DNA of 49,655 nt from contig CAAGLS010000103.1 in NCBI GenBank assembly GCA_900770845.1, positions 1-49,655 on the forward strand. The letters are read 5' to 3'. Made by a program: the position numbers and the translations under genes. This document shows positions 18,100 through 26,757 of the stretch, piece after piece (positions within the stretch are counted from its first letter, which is position 1; each line of letters starts with the position of its first letter). The stretch comes from an uncultured Prevotella sp. (GTDB lineage Bacteria; Bacteroidota; Bacteroidia; Bacteroidales; Bacteroidaceae). Under the pieces are notes generated by a model. The model did not search any database, had not been told where the DNA came from, and saw only the letters and a list, made by a program, of their open reading frames with translations.

Positions 18100-19293
18100 A
18101 TGAAAATAGGAGATAAAGTGAAGTTCCTTAATGATGTCGGCGGTGGTATCGTTGCCGGCTTCAAGGGAAAGAATATAGTTTTGGTGGAAGACTCCGATGG
18201 CTTCCAGATTCCCACCGCCATAAGCGATGTGGTAGTGGAGGAGAGCGACGATTATTCCACCACCAAGGTAGTGAGTAAGAAAGGGGAGAAGAAACAGCAA
18301 AACGTCGTAACCGACGGACGCTCAGTCTCCTCCCTCCTTCGTGAGGGGCAAGACGACATTGAGCCTGAGGCTGAAGATGACCTTGCCGACCTTGAAATCA
18401 GCTATCGGCGCAAACCCGAGGAGAGGAAGGAAGGCAACCGGCTCAATGTGGCCCTCGCTTTTGTGCCCCTTGACATCAAGAATCTCTCCAACACGCGCTT
18501 CGAGGTCTACCTTGTCAACGACTGCAACTATGAAGTGGCATACGTGTATAGTGCCGCTGAAGGCAACAGCTGGACAGTGAGGCAGACAGGCACGGTTGAG
18601 CCCAACACGAAATCCTTCATTGAGGAAGTAGGATTCGACGACCTTGACTCCATGCAACACTTATGCATTCAGTTCATGGCCTACAAGCGCAGCAAGCCAT
18701 ACGTGATGAAACCCGCAGTGGACATCCGCTTCCGTCTCAACCCCATTCGCTTCTATAAGTTCCACTCTTTTGAGAAGACTATCTATTTTGAGTCTCCTGC
18801 ATTGATGTTCAAGCTGATGGAAGATGACAAGCCAATGCTAAATTCCACCATTGATGCTGCGGAACTGAAGCGACAAATGTATGCCTCCGCTCCTACAACG
18901 CCATCCATCCCTGCAGCGACTCCAAAAAGGGAAGAGCCCATTGGACGATACGCGGATGACCAGCGCAAGGGCAACAAGAAACACTCTCCCTACTATCGCT
19001 ATCGCCAGATGGACAATACCATTGTGGTGGACCTCCACGCAGGTGAGATTTTGGAGACAACAAGTGGAATGAGCAATGCTGACATCCTCAACTATCAACT
19101 CAAGGTGTTTCGCGACACCATGGCCGAGTTTGCCAACGATAAAGGTCGCAAAATCGTGTTCATACATGGGAAAGGAGAGGGGGTGCTGCGCCAAGCCATC
19201 ATCAATGAATTGAGATACCACTACAAGCGCAGCTCCTATCAGGATGCCTCGTTTCAGGAATATGGATATGGAGCCACCCAAGTGACAATATAA
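18100..19293 (+). CDS. DUF2027 protein with C-terminal Smr domain
   Basis: 397 residues. The N-terminal ~60 residues (MKIGDKVKFLNDVGGGIVAG) form a small beta module, residues ~110-260 are the DUF2027 beta domain, ~265-310 is a linker, and the C-terminal ~80 residues are an Smr domain with VDLHAGEIL and FIHGKGEGVLR. Smr domains are nicking endonuclease or RNA-binding modules related to the MutS2 tail. No MutS ATPase is present. The pairing DUF2027-Smr is conserved in Bacteroidota, and its role is unknown to me. nadE starts 10 bases downstream. Confidence 0.85.
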   Translation: MKIGDKVKFLNDVGGGIVAGFKGKNIVLVEDSDGFQIPTAISDVVVEESDDYSTTKVVSKKGEKKQQNVVTDGRSVSSLLREGQDDIEPEAEDDLADLEISYRRKPEERKEGNRLNVALAFVPLDIKNLSNTRFEVYLVNDCNYEVAYVYSAAEGNSWTVRQTGTVEPNTKSFIEEVGFDDLDSMQHLCIQFMAYKRSKPYVMKPAVDIRFRLNPIRFYKFHSFEKTIYFESPALMFKLMEDDKPMLNSTIDAAELKRQMYASAPTTPSIPAATPKREEPIGRYADDQRKGNKKHSPYYRYRQMDNTIVVDLHAGEILETTSGMSNADILNYQLKVFRDTMAEFANDKGRKIVFIHGKGEGVLRQAIINELRYHYKRSSYQDASFQEYGYGATQVTI

Positions 19294-19303
19294 TATACTT
19301 CTT

Positions 19304-21247
19304 ATGGACTACGGATTCGTCAAAGTGGCTGCTGCCGTCCCTATGGTGAGTGTGGCCGACTGCCAAGCTAACACAAGGGAGATAGAGCGGCTAATCGGGA
19401 AAGCCGAGGAACAAGGAGTGGAAATCATCGTGTTCCCTGAACTTTGCATCACGGGCTATACCTGTCAGGACCTGTTCCGACAGTCGGCACTGCTCAACGC
19501 GGCAGAGCGCAGTGTGGAAGAGCTGATGAGGTTCACTACTGACAAAGGTGTCATCGCCATCGTTGGGGTGCCTGTCTGTGCCGGTTACTTGCTGCTCAAT
19601 GCTGCTGTTGTCATTCAACGAGGCAGGCTTTTGGGCATCGTTCCAAAGACTTATCTTCCCAATTATGCAGAGTTCTACGAGAAGCGTTGGTTTGCCTCCT
19701 CGCACGACTTGCGCCCCACAGCCATAAGCTTTGCGGGAACACCATTGACAGTATCGGCAGCACCCATGCTGTTTACCACGGAAGATGGAGTGAGGTTTGG
19801 AATTGAAATCTGTGAGGATGTTTGGGCGCCGACCCCACCAAGCAACCATCTGGCCTTGGCAGGAGCCGACCTCATCTTCAACCTCTCGGCAAGCGACGAA
19901 CTCATCGGTAAGCACCAATATCTCAAGAGTCTGCTCAGTCAGCAGAGCGCCCGCACTCTCACGGGCTACATATACAGCAGCTGTGGATTTGGCGAAAGCA
20001 CGCAAGACGTTGTCTATGGCGGCAACGCCATCATTTATGAGAATGGCAAGCTTTTGGGTGAAGCACCACGCTTCTCCATCACTTCTCACATCCAAGTTGC
20101 ACAAGTCGACGTGGAACGGCTGCGCGCCGAACGACGCACCAACACGACTTTCGTCAATGCCCAACGTCGTATGCTACACGAAGATGTGTCCTTTGTCACC
20201 TGTCTAGCCTCCACAAAGCGTCCTTTCGTGCTTGAACGCGAGTTCGACCCTCTGCCATTTGTCCCCGACACCACAAGCTGTGAGTCCACTTGCGAGGAAA
20301 TCCTCAACATCCAGTCCATGGGATTGGCCAAGCGCCTGATGCACACCCACTGTCATACGGTTGTGGTGGGCATCAGTGGCGGTTTGGATTCCACATTGGC
20401 ACTCTTGGTGTGCGTGAGGACCTTCCTAAAATTAGGCTACGACCTCAAAGGCATCGTCGGTGTAACCATGCCTGGATTCGGCACCACTGGACGCACCTAT
20501 CACAACGCCATCCACTTGATGGAGAGCTTAGGCATCACCATCCGCGAGATTCCCATAGCCAAGAGCGTGGAGCAACACTTCCAAGACATTGGCCACGACA
20601 TCCATATTCACGACGTGACCTATGAGAACGGACAGGCCAGGGAGCGAACCCAGATTCTCATGGACTTGAGCAACCAGGTGGGCGCACTCGTGATTGGGAC
20701 AGGCGACCTCTCAGAACTTGCTTTGGGCTGGGCAACTTACAATGGCGACCACATGAGCATGTACGGGGTCAACTGCAGCATTCCCAAGACGCTCATCAAG
20801 ACGCTCGTGCGCCATGTCGCAGGCAGGATGGGAGAGGAGTCACAAAAGATTCTGCTCGACATCATCGACACTCCCATTTCTCCCGAACTCATCCCCGCCA
20901 GCCCCAATGGCGAAATCAGCCAAAAGACTGAAGACCTTGTAGGTCCGTATGAGCTCCACGACTTCTTCCTCTATCATTTCCTACGTTTTGGATTCTCGCC
21001 CAAGAAAATCTTCATCATGGCGCGACGGGCATTCAGCAATCCCTCCCAAGTGTGCCACCATGACGAAGAGGAGATAAAGAAATGGCTGCAAGTGTTTATC
21101 CGTCGCTTCTTCGCCCAACAGTTCAAGCGCAGCTGTCTGCCCGACGGCCCCAAGGTGGGGAGTGTTAGCCTCAGTCCCCGCGGCGACTGGCGAATGCCCA
21201 GCGACGCGCTTGCCTGCGAGTGGCTAAACGAAGTAGAAACGTTATAA
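19304..21247 (+). CDS. nadE: glutamine-dependent NAD+ synthetase
   Basis: 647 residues. The N-terminal nitrilase-type glutaminase carries the triad Glu46 (FPELCITGY), Lys115 (IVPKTYLPN) and Cys170 (GIEICEDVW). The C-terminal synthetase has the ATP-pyrophosphatase P-loop SGGLDST (about residues 356-362) and GTGDLSELALGWATYNGDHM. It converts nicotinate adenine dinucleotide to NAD+ using glutamine and ATP. The full two-domain length and all key residues are present, so it should be active. Confidence 0.96.
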   Translation: MDYGFVKVAAAVPMVSVADCQANTREIERLIGKAEEQGVEIIVFPELCITGYTCQDLFRQSALLNAAERSVEELMRFTTDKGVIAIVGVPVCAGYLLLNAAVVIQRGRLLGIVPKTYLPNYAEFYEKRWFASSHDLRPTAISFAGTPLTVSAAPMLFTTEDGVRFGIEICEDVWAPTPPSNHLALAGADLIFNLSASDELIGKHQYLKSLLSQQSARTLTGYIYSSCGFGESTQDVVYGGNAIIYENGKLLGEAPRFSITSHIQVAQVDVERLRAERRTNTTFVNAQRRMLHEDVSFVTCLASTKRPFVLEREFDPLPFVPDTTSCESTCEEILNIQSMGLAKRLMHTHCHTVVVGISGGLDSTLALLVCVRTFLKLGYDLKGIVGVTMPGFGTTGRTYHNAIHLMESLGITIREIPIAKSVEQHFQDIGHDIHIHDVTYENGQARERTQILMDLSNQVGALVIGTGDLSELALGWATYNGDHMSMYGVNCSIPKTLIKTLVRHVAGRMGEESQKILLDIIDTPISPELIPASPNGEISQKTEDLVGPYELHDFFLYHFLRFGFSPKKIFIMARRAFSNPSQVCHHDEEEIKKWLQVFIRRFFAQQFKRSCLPDGPKVGSVSLSPRGDWRMPSDALACEWLNEVETL

Positions 21248-21250
21248 AAG

Positions 21251-22069
21251 ATGAGAATCAAGAAGAAACAGTTCCTCCAGACATTTTTGGCCTTGACCCT
21301 TGTCTTGGCTCTGGTCAGGTGTGTCTATCCCGACATTGCCGCCAACAAGCCTATCAGCCCAAAGACCCAGCCAAAGGCCACCGTCAAGAGCCAGGACAGA
21401 GATACTTCTTCCAGTACCATGTCGCTGTATTATGACAGTGCCATGGCACTGCCGTTGCCTGAGCCTTCCTGTTTCTACAAGCCAGACGGCAGCTTGGCCA
21501 AGGATCGCATCTATAGCGTACCCAATTTCGGCAACGCTTTTCCAGACCTCAACGACGTACAACTTATCGCGGCACAACGTTGGGGAGTGATACCCGCAAA
21601 CAGCCGTGAGGAGATGGACAAGCGCAAGCACCAGTTGGTATATGTGGGCAGCAATCCCTACTACTGCGTCGACCGTCTGCGCAATAGCCAGCCTTACCTT
21701 GTGCCCCGCGCGGCGGTGCTCCTTCAGGATATTGGGCGCAATTTCCTTGACAGCCTGCAAAAGAAGGGCATTCCTCTACACAAGGTCATCGTGACCAGCG
21801 TGTTGCGCAGCGAGTCTGACATGGAACGTCTGCGCGGCCACAATGGCAACGCAGCCCAAAACAGCTGCCACAAATACGCCACCACCTTCGACTTATGCTA
21901 CAACCGCTACAAGACCGTTGAGGATCCACTGGGCCCCAAGCTCCGTCCTGTGCGCAACGACACTTTGAAGTGGGTTCTTGCCGAAGTACTCAACGATATG
22001 AGGGAGCGTCGACGCTGCCTCATTAAGTATGAAGTCAACCAAGGCTGCTTTCACATTACGGTGAGATAA
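21251..22069 (+). CDS. DUF5715 family exported protein
   Basis: 272 residues, starting 3 bases after nadE. Signal anchor ~8-26 (FLQTFLALTLVLALVRC); the Cys at the end could be lipidated. The conserved core runs PYYCVDRLRNSQPYLVPRAAVLLQDIG, VTSVLRSESDMERLRGHNGNA, SCHKYATTFDLCYNRY and EVNQGCFHITV. The arrangement of SxLR...His...D...HITV resembles the peptidase M15 (D-Ala-D-Ala carboxypeptidase) zinc fold, so cell-wall hydrolysis is possible, but this is inference. It ends in a convergent arrangement with ilvE. Confidence 0.75.
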   Translation: MRIKKKQFLQTFLALTLVLALVRCVYPDIAANKPISPKTQPKATVKSQDRDTSSSTMSLYYDSAMALPLPEPSCFYKPDGSLAKDRIYSVPNFGNAFPDLNDVQLIAAQRWGVIPANSREEMDKRKHQLVYVGSNPYYCVDRLRNSQPYLVPRAAVLLQDIGRNFLDSLQKKGIPLHKVIVTSVLRSESDMERLRGHNGNAAQNSCHKYATTFDLCYNRYKTVEDPLGPKLRPVRNDTLKWVLAEVLNDMRERRRCLIKYEVNQGCFHITVR

Positions 22070-22235
22070 CCCGTCCGCACCAACATACGGCGTCCCCAAA
22101 GTTCATCCATAGTCGGTGACACCATTTCACGAAGACCGCCGATTGTCCACAGCCAAAACCAATTGGCTCCGAACGTACAGAAAAACATGAAGTCTTGCAC
22201 ATATCACTTGTCATTATCAGTAGTGAATTGAGAAA

Positions 22236-22275
22236 GGGCAATCCCCGTGCTATGGGATTGCCCTGAATCTTTTTA
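22236..22275. terminator. bidirectional terminator between DUF5715 gene and ilvE
   Basis: Perfect 10-bp stem (22236-22245 with 22254-22263) and 8-base loop. TGAATCTTTTT follows on the plus side and a shorter T-rich stretch on the minus side. It lies between convergent genes. Confidence 0.8.
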
Positions 22276-22291
22276 TAAGCTTGTAGATAAA

Positions 22292-23308
22292 TCAGTCGAT
22301 GATGACCTTAGTCCAACCGTGCTTGTCCTCGTGCGTGCCATATTGAATGGCGCGGAGAGTGTTGTAGAGCTTGGTTGACCAGGGACCAGGCTTCTCTCCG
22401 AAGTTGTAGCTACGGCCTGTGTCCAAATCGTCGAGCCGTGAAATGGGGGAGATGACAGCTGCTGTGCCACAAGCTCCAGCTTCCTCAAAGGTGGAGAGTT
22501 CCTCCTCGGGAATGGGACGCCGCTCCACGGCCATACCAAGGTCCTGAGCTATCTGCATGAGGCTCTTGTTGGTAATGGAGGGGAGGATGGAGGTGGACTG
22601 AGGCGTAACGTAGGTGTTGTTCTTGATGCCGAAGAAATTGGCAGCTCCGCATTCGTCGACATATTTCTTCTCTTTAGAGTCAAGATAGAACTCGCCGGCA
22701 TATCCTTTCTCATGGGCGATGTGATTGGCCTTGAGCGAGGCTGCATAGTTGCCACCCACCTTGAAAGTACCTGTGCCAAGAGGTGCGGCCCGATCGTAGT
22801 CGCGGATGATGACGTAAGGATTGGAACTAAAGCCTCCCTTGAAATAAGGGCCTACGGGTGTGGCGAAAATCAAGAAGAGATAATCGCGAGCCGGCTTCAC
22901 GCCCACATCAGCGGTGATGCCCACGAGCAGCGGACGAAGATAGAGGGCAGCTCCGCTTTCGTAGGGCGGAATCCACTCCTGGTTGAGCCGCACCACTTTG
23001 GTGCACATCTCCTCAAAGAGCTCGGTGGGGACTTCGGGCATCATGATGCCACGGCTTGTGTTCTGCAGGCGCTCGGCATTGGCGTCCATTCGGAAGATAC
23101 GCACTTTGCCATCAGGGCAACGGAATGCCTTCAGGCCTTCGAAAGCCTCTTGGCCGTAGTGCAGACAAGTGGCTGCGATATGCATTTTAATGTACTCATC
23201 TGAACAGACTTCTATTTCGCCCCAATGTCCATCGCGATAGTAGCAACGCACGTTGTAGTCGGTGGGCAAATAGCCGAAGGTTAGGCTTGACCAATTTAAA
23301 TCTTTCAT
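22292..23308 (-). CDS. ilvE: branched-chain amino acid aminotransferase
   Basis: 338 residues, class IV pyridoxal-phosphate aminotransferase of the group II BCAT type. Visible blocks are LHYGQEAFEGLKAF, YLRPLLVG, the PLP-lysine block FKVGGNYAASL (Lys183), VDECGAANFFGI and LPSITNKSLMQIA. It catalyses the last step of valine, leucine and isoleucine synthesis and the first step of their degradation. It stands alone, with its own well-formed promoter at 23393-23423 and a terminator on the far side. Confidence 0.95.
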   Translation of the reverse strand: MKDLNWSSLTFGYLPTDYNVRCYYRDGHWGEIEVCSDEYIKMHIAATCLHYGQEAFEGLKAFRCPDGKVRIFRMDANAERLQNTSRGIMMPEVPTELFEEMCTKVVRLNQEWIPPYESGAALYLRPLLVGITADVGVKPARDYLFLIFATPVGPYFKGGFSSNPYVIIRDYDRAAPLGTGTFKVGGNYAASLKANHIAHEKGYAGEFYLDSKEKKYVDECGAANFFGIKNNTYVTPQSTSILPSITNKSLMQIAQDLGMAVERRPIPEEELSTFEEAGACGTAAVISPISRLDDLDTGRSYNFGEKPGPWSTKLYNTLRAIQYGTHEDKHGWTKVIID

Positions 23309-23392
23309 AGTTTTTATTTTGATTTAACAATGTTAGTTTTCAATTCCTTGCACTGGCAGGCGGCAATGCCCACACGCAGACCAAGATGTTGG

Positions 23393-23423
23393 CAAAGATA
23401 GGGATTTTTTCCTTAGCTTCCAA
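23393..23423 (-). promoter_or_regulatory. ilvE promoter, full -33/-7
   Basis: Minus strand: TTG at 23421-23423, 20 bases, then TATCTTTG at 23393-23400. This is the best match in the window to the Bacteroidota consensus TTG-N19-21-TAnnTTTG. It leaves a leader of about 80 bases. Confidence 0.8.
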
Positions 23424-23591
23424 CTATTTTCGAAGTAATTTGAAAAAAAACAGCAAGGCCTCCTCAACATGCACCCTACCAGCTCCCTACAAGGGCGGAA
23501 ACCGCAGACTCTCCAGCAAGCAAAAGGAGCTGATAAATGGAAATCCTCAACCCATTTGTTGGCTGATTTTCCTTACTTTGGAGAAAATCCC

Positions 23592-23813
23592 TTACGCCCC
23601 CTTTGTTGGAGAGATAGGAGAGTCCTTTAGGATATTGTTGACTTCCTTGTCGGTCTTGGTAAGCTTGTCCCTACAAAATTTCATGAGTTGCTTGGCTTCT
23701 TTGAGCTGTGAGGTGATCTCGTCGAGATTGAGCTGACCATCTTCCATTTTTCTCACAATGGCCTCCAGACGTGCTGTTGCCTCCTCAAAGGTTGTTGGCT
23801 GTTTCATATTCAT
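23592..23813 (-). CDS. xseB: exodeoxyribonuclease VII small subunit
   Basis: 73 residues, the usual size. TTFEEATARLEAIVRKMEDGQLNLDE and LKEAKQLMKFCRDKL are the XseB signature; the protein is a helical hairpin that binds XseA. The start codon overlaps the xseA stop as ATGA, so it is translationally coupled. ATG 23807 is a possible second start. Confidence 0.93.
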   Translation of the reverse strand: MNMKQPTTFEEATARLEAIVRKMEDGQLNLDEITSQLKEAKQLMKFCRDKLTKTDKEVNNILKDSPISPTKGA

Positions 23814-25126
23814 TGTTTTTGATTTGTTACGATACTGTCGAATTGTCCCCTCTCAAGGCGCGTTGTGACCCGCTGACCCGGCATCAAGGCAGAAGCGTCG
23901 CTGAGGATGCGTCCCTCAAGAGTAGTGATGCTGAAGCCTTTGGCAAGCATCAGCTCCGGGTCGTGCATCTTGAGTTCTTGCTGGAGCGTATCAAGCCGAT
24001 GGGCCTGTTGTAGAATCAGGTTCCTCGCCATGGGCGGCAGCGAGGACTCCAAGGCCGACAGACGGGTGAGCCGGGCAGTGAGGGCGAGCTTAGCAGCCTG
24101 ACTGAGGCGCATCTGCATCTGTTCAAGCCGTCGTTGGCCACGACTCTTGACCAAGGAGTAGAGTAGGGGAATCTTCTCGGCCATGCGCTCCAGACGCATT
24201 CGCTCCAAATCCAATCTCTGCCGCACAATGCGCACCATGGACTCCTCCAACTCTGCGATATGCTCATAGAGGCCACTGAGGCGGTCAACAAGGAATGCGG
24301 CAACAGCCGTGGGCGTCTTCAAACTCTTGTAGGCCACCATGTCGAGGATACTTTCATCCCGTTGGTGGCCAATGCCTGTAAGGATGGGCAGGGGAAAATT
24401 GGCCACGTTTTCGGCCAAGGCCAGCGTGTCGAAGCCACTCAAATCACTTGTTGCCCCGCCACCACGGATGATAACCACCACGTCGAAATCCGACTCCTGG
24501 GCGTGGATTTGATCCAGGGCATGGATGATACTCCCCTCCACCTGTTCCCCTTGCATGATAGCGGGGAAGAGCGTGGCCTGAAACCTCAGATTGTAGGGAT
24601 TGTCGCCAAGTTGGGCGCAGAAGTCGCCATAGCCAGCCGCACCCGCTGACGACACCACGGCCACACGCTGGGGTAAGAGGGGGAGGGAGAGTTCTTTCTG
24701 CATGTCGAACACACCTTCTTCCTTCAACTTGGCAATAATCTCGACCCTACGCCTTGCCATGAGGCCGAGCGTATAGGTGGGGTCGATGTCTGAGACAATC
24801 CAAGAGAAACCGTAGGCCTGATGGAACTGGGCAGTGACCGCGAGCAGCACTCTCATCCCAGCCTGTAGCTTCTGCCCTGTCACGTTTTCGAACTTTGGGC
24901 GAAGTCTCTGCCATTGGGTGGACCAACATTTTGCGTCGGCGCGTGCGATGGGAGTGTGACGGAATGGGTCATTCTCCACGAGTTGCATGAAGCAGTGTCC
25001 TCTAACCTCGCGCACCTCGGCTATCTCTGCCTCCACCCAGTAGGCATGACTGAGGGTTGTCTCCATCACTTCCCTCACCAAGCTGTTAAGCTCAAAGAGA
25101 GTGAGCGGTTTGTGCGCGTCGTTCAT
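23810..25126 (-). CDS. xseA: exodeoxyribonuclease VII large subunit
   Basis: 438 residues. N-terminal OB-fold (about 8-105, LFELNSLVREVMETTLSHAYWVEAEI...GHCFMQLVE) is followed by the catalytic domain with VVSSAGAAGYGDF, VVIIRGGGATSDLSGFD and ILTGIGHQRDESILDMVAY, and a long helical C-terminal region. Together with XseB it degrades single-stranded DNA to oligonucleotides in recombination and repair. It overlaps the preceding protease gene by four bases (ATGA). Confidence 0.95.
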   Translation of the reverse strand: MNDAHKPLTLFELNSLVREVMETTLSHAYWVEAEIAEVREVRGHCFMQLVENDPFRHTPIARADAKCWSTQWQRLRPKFENVTGQKLQAGMRVLLAVTAQFHQAYGFSWIVSDIDPTYTLGLMARRRVEIIAKLKEEGVFDMQKELSLPLLPQRVAVVSSAGAAGYGDFCAQLGDNPYNLRFQATLFPAIMQGEQVEGSIIHALDQIHAQESDFDVVVIIRGGGATSDLSGFDTLALAENVANFPLPILTGIGHQRDESILDMVAYKSLKTPTAVAAFLVDRLSGLYEHIAELEESMVRIVRQRLDLERMRLERMAEKIPLLYSLVKSRGQRRLEQMQMRLSQAAKLALTARLTRLSALESSLPPMARNLILQQAHRLDTLQQELKMHDPELMLAKGFSITTLEGRILSDASALMPGQRVTTRLERGQFDSIVTNQKQ

Positions 25127-26541
25127 TCTGACAATCCTTTCTGGTAGGCTTTCCAGAAGTCTGGAATGCCGTAGCCGTAAATGTTGTTGGGGGTAGCGGC
25201 GTTGCTACCCGACTGACGCACGAGCTGTATGATTTGCCTTGCCGTCTTCCCTGGGAGTGCTTGCCACAGACAGGCCACGAGGCCACAGACGAGCGGTGCC
25301 GAAAAGGAAGTCCCCATGTCGTGGGAAATATTGCCACGGCCGTCTACAACAGCGGTAGGACTGCCTGGGGCCATCACGTCGGGCTTGACACGGCCGTCGG
25401 CGGTAGGCCCGATGCTGCTGAACGAGGCGTTCTCCCCATCAAGGTCGACTGCACCCACAGTGATGATGTCCCGTGCGTCGGCAGGGAAGTTGATGCGTTT
25501 CCACGAACGCATACCGTCGTTGCCCGCACTGTTCACCAACACCATCCCTTTGTCTGCGAGCCGCGAGGCCGTGCGAGAAATGTAGGCGGTGAGGCCGTCC
25601 TGCTGCGAATAGGAATAGTTCATTCGCTTGTCGTCGAAGGCATGGTAGCCAAGCGATGAGTTGATGATGTCGGCTCCCAAGGAGTCTGCCCATTCCACAG
25701 CCTCGGCCCAATAATCCTCTTCGGCTGGACTCTCTGACTGTACATTCTCGCTTCGAGCCAAGAGATAGGCGGCGTCTGGAGCCGTGCCGACATAGATGTG
25801 CGGTCTGCAGACAGCCATGGCCGAGAAAGTTTTCGTTCCATGGTCGGAGGCAGAATAGAACTGTCCCACTTGTGGGTTTACAAAATCGCGTGTTCCATAG
25901 ATTCTGGTGTCGCAGAACGTCTTGATGCGGTCCACGTTCATAAAGCCACCATCCACCACAGCTATGAGCATTCCCTTTCCGCGGAAGCCTGCCTCGTGAA
26001 GACGTGTGCCGTGGAGCATGTCCATCTGCCTTTGCGAAGCACCGTAGACAGATTGGGGCACTGAGTCCCAAGGATTGAACGACTCTTTGCAGTCTACACG
26101 TCGAGAGGGCAGGATGCTGTCGGGAGTCATTCCCACCAGCCTCACCGACTTGACAAAGGAGAGGGAGTGGAGGGAAACGGCCACACTTGAGTCGACAGCA
26201 GAGACCAACACGGAATTGTTCCATTTGCTCTTGCCTAAGATGTGTACGCCTTGCGCGCCAATGAGTCTCAGGTATTGTGGTGATACGGGCAGGTCAGTGG
26301 AGTCTAATGCCAAGTCCTGGCGCAAACGTCGGTTGAGCGACCGCATGGAAAGAAACTCCTTGGGATTGTCGAGTGTGTAGGGGGTGTGGCACTTGTCGGT
26401 CAGTGTCAGCCGGAAGAGGAAGGCTCTGCCTGTGGGAAAGGGCATCTTGGATTCTGTCTCGTTCTTCGTGGCTGAGGAAGAGATACAGAAAGCAAGCCCT
26501 ACAATGAGGGTGGCCAGATATGCTGCATGATTGGGATTCAT
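25123..26541 (-). CDS. subtilisin-like (S8) secreted serine protease
   Basis: 472 residues. Signal peptide ~1-24, a propeptide-like region to about 185, then the peptidase S8 domain with catalytic Asp197 (AVVDGG), His234 (DHGTKTFS), oxyanion Asn341 (NSAGND) and Ser414 (GTSFSAP). All catalytic residues are present. The substrate is unknown. No type IX secretion C-terminal domain is evident, so it probably stays periplasmic or is released. It heads the operon with xseA and xseB, which have no obvious functional link to it. Confidence 0.92.
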   Translation of the reverse strand: MNPNHAAYLATLIVGLAFCISSSATKNETESKMPFPTGRAFLFRLTLTDKCHTPYTLDNPKEFLSMRSLNRRLRQDLALDSTDLPVSPQYLRLIGAQGVHILGKSKWNNSVLVSAVDSSVAVSLHSLSFVKSVRLVGMTPDSILPSRRVDCKESFNPWDSVPQSVYGASQRQMDMLHGTRLHEAGFRGKGMLIAVVDGGFMNVDRIKTFCDTRIYGTRDFVNPQVGQFYSASDHGTKTFSAMAVCRPHIYVGTAPDAAYLLARSENVQSESPAEEDYWAEAVEWADSLGADIINSSLGYHAFDDKRMNYSYSQQDGLTAYISRTASRLADKGMVLVNSAGNDGMRSWKRINFPADARDIITVGAVDLDGENASFSSIGPTADGRVKPDVMAPGSPTAVVDGRGNISHDMGTSFSAPLVCGLVACLWQALPGKTARQIIQLVRQSGSNAATPNNIYGYGIPDFWKAYQKGLSE

Positions 26542-26564
26542 CTTCTTTTGGTTTGTTCAATTTG

Positions 26565-26572
26565 CAAAAGTA
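26565..26572 (-). promoter_or_regulatory. -7 box for protease-xseA-xseB operon (TACTTTTG)
   Basis: Minus strand TACTTTTG, 23 bases upstream of the protease ATG. No clear -33 TTG was seen. Confidence 0.6.
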
Positions 26573-26695
26573 ACACTTTTCTTCCATAAATCACTCTTCC
26601 TATTCTAAATAATGCGATTGTGGTGGATAAAACGATTGCGTACAGGGATGGTGCACCGTAGGCATCAGCAATTGTTGCGTATGACCATAAAGGAT

Positions 26696-26736
26696 GAAAA
26701 AATCCCCATGGACACTTTTCGCATCCATGAGGATTT
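26696..26736 (-). terminator. terminator of the TonB receptor operon
   Basis: On the minus strand a 16-position stem (26721-26736 with 26700-26715, Watson-Crick and G-U pairs apart from one weak position near the 5-base loop) is followed by a T run (plus-strand A at 26696-26702). Confidence 0.75.
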
Positions 26737-26757
26737 GTTGTTAGGGGGTTGGTTGGT

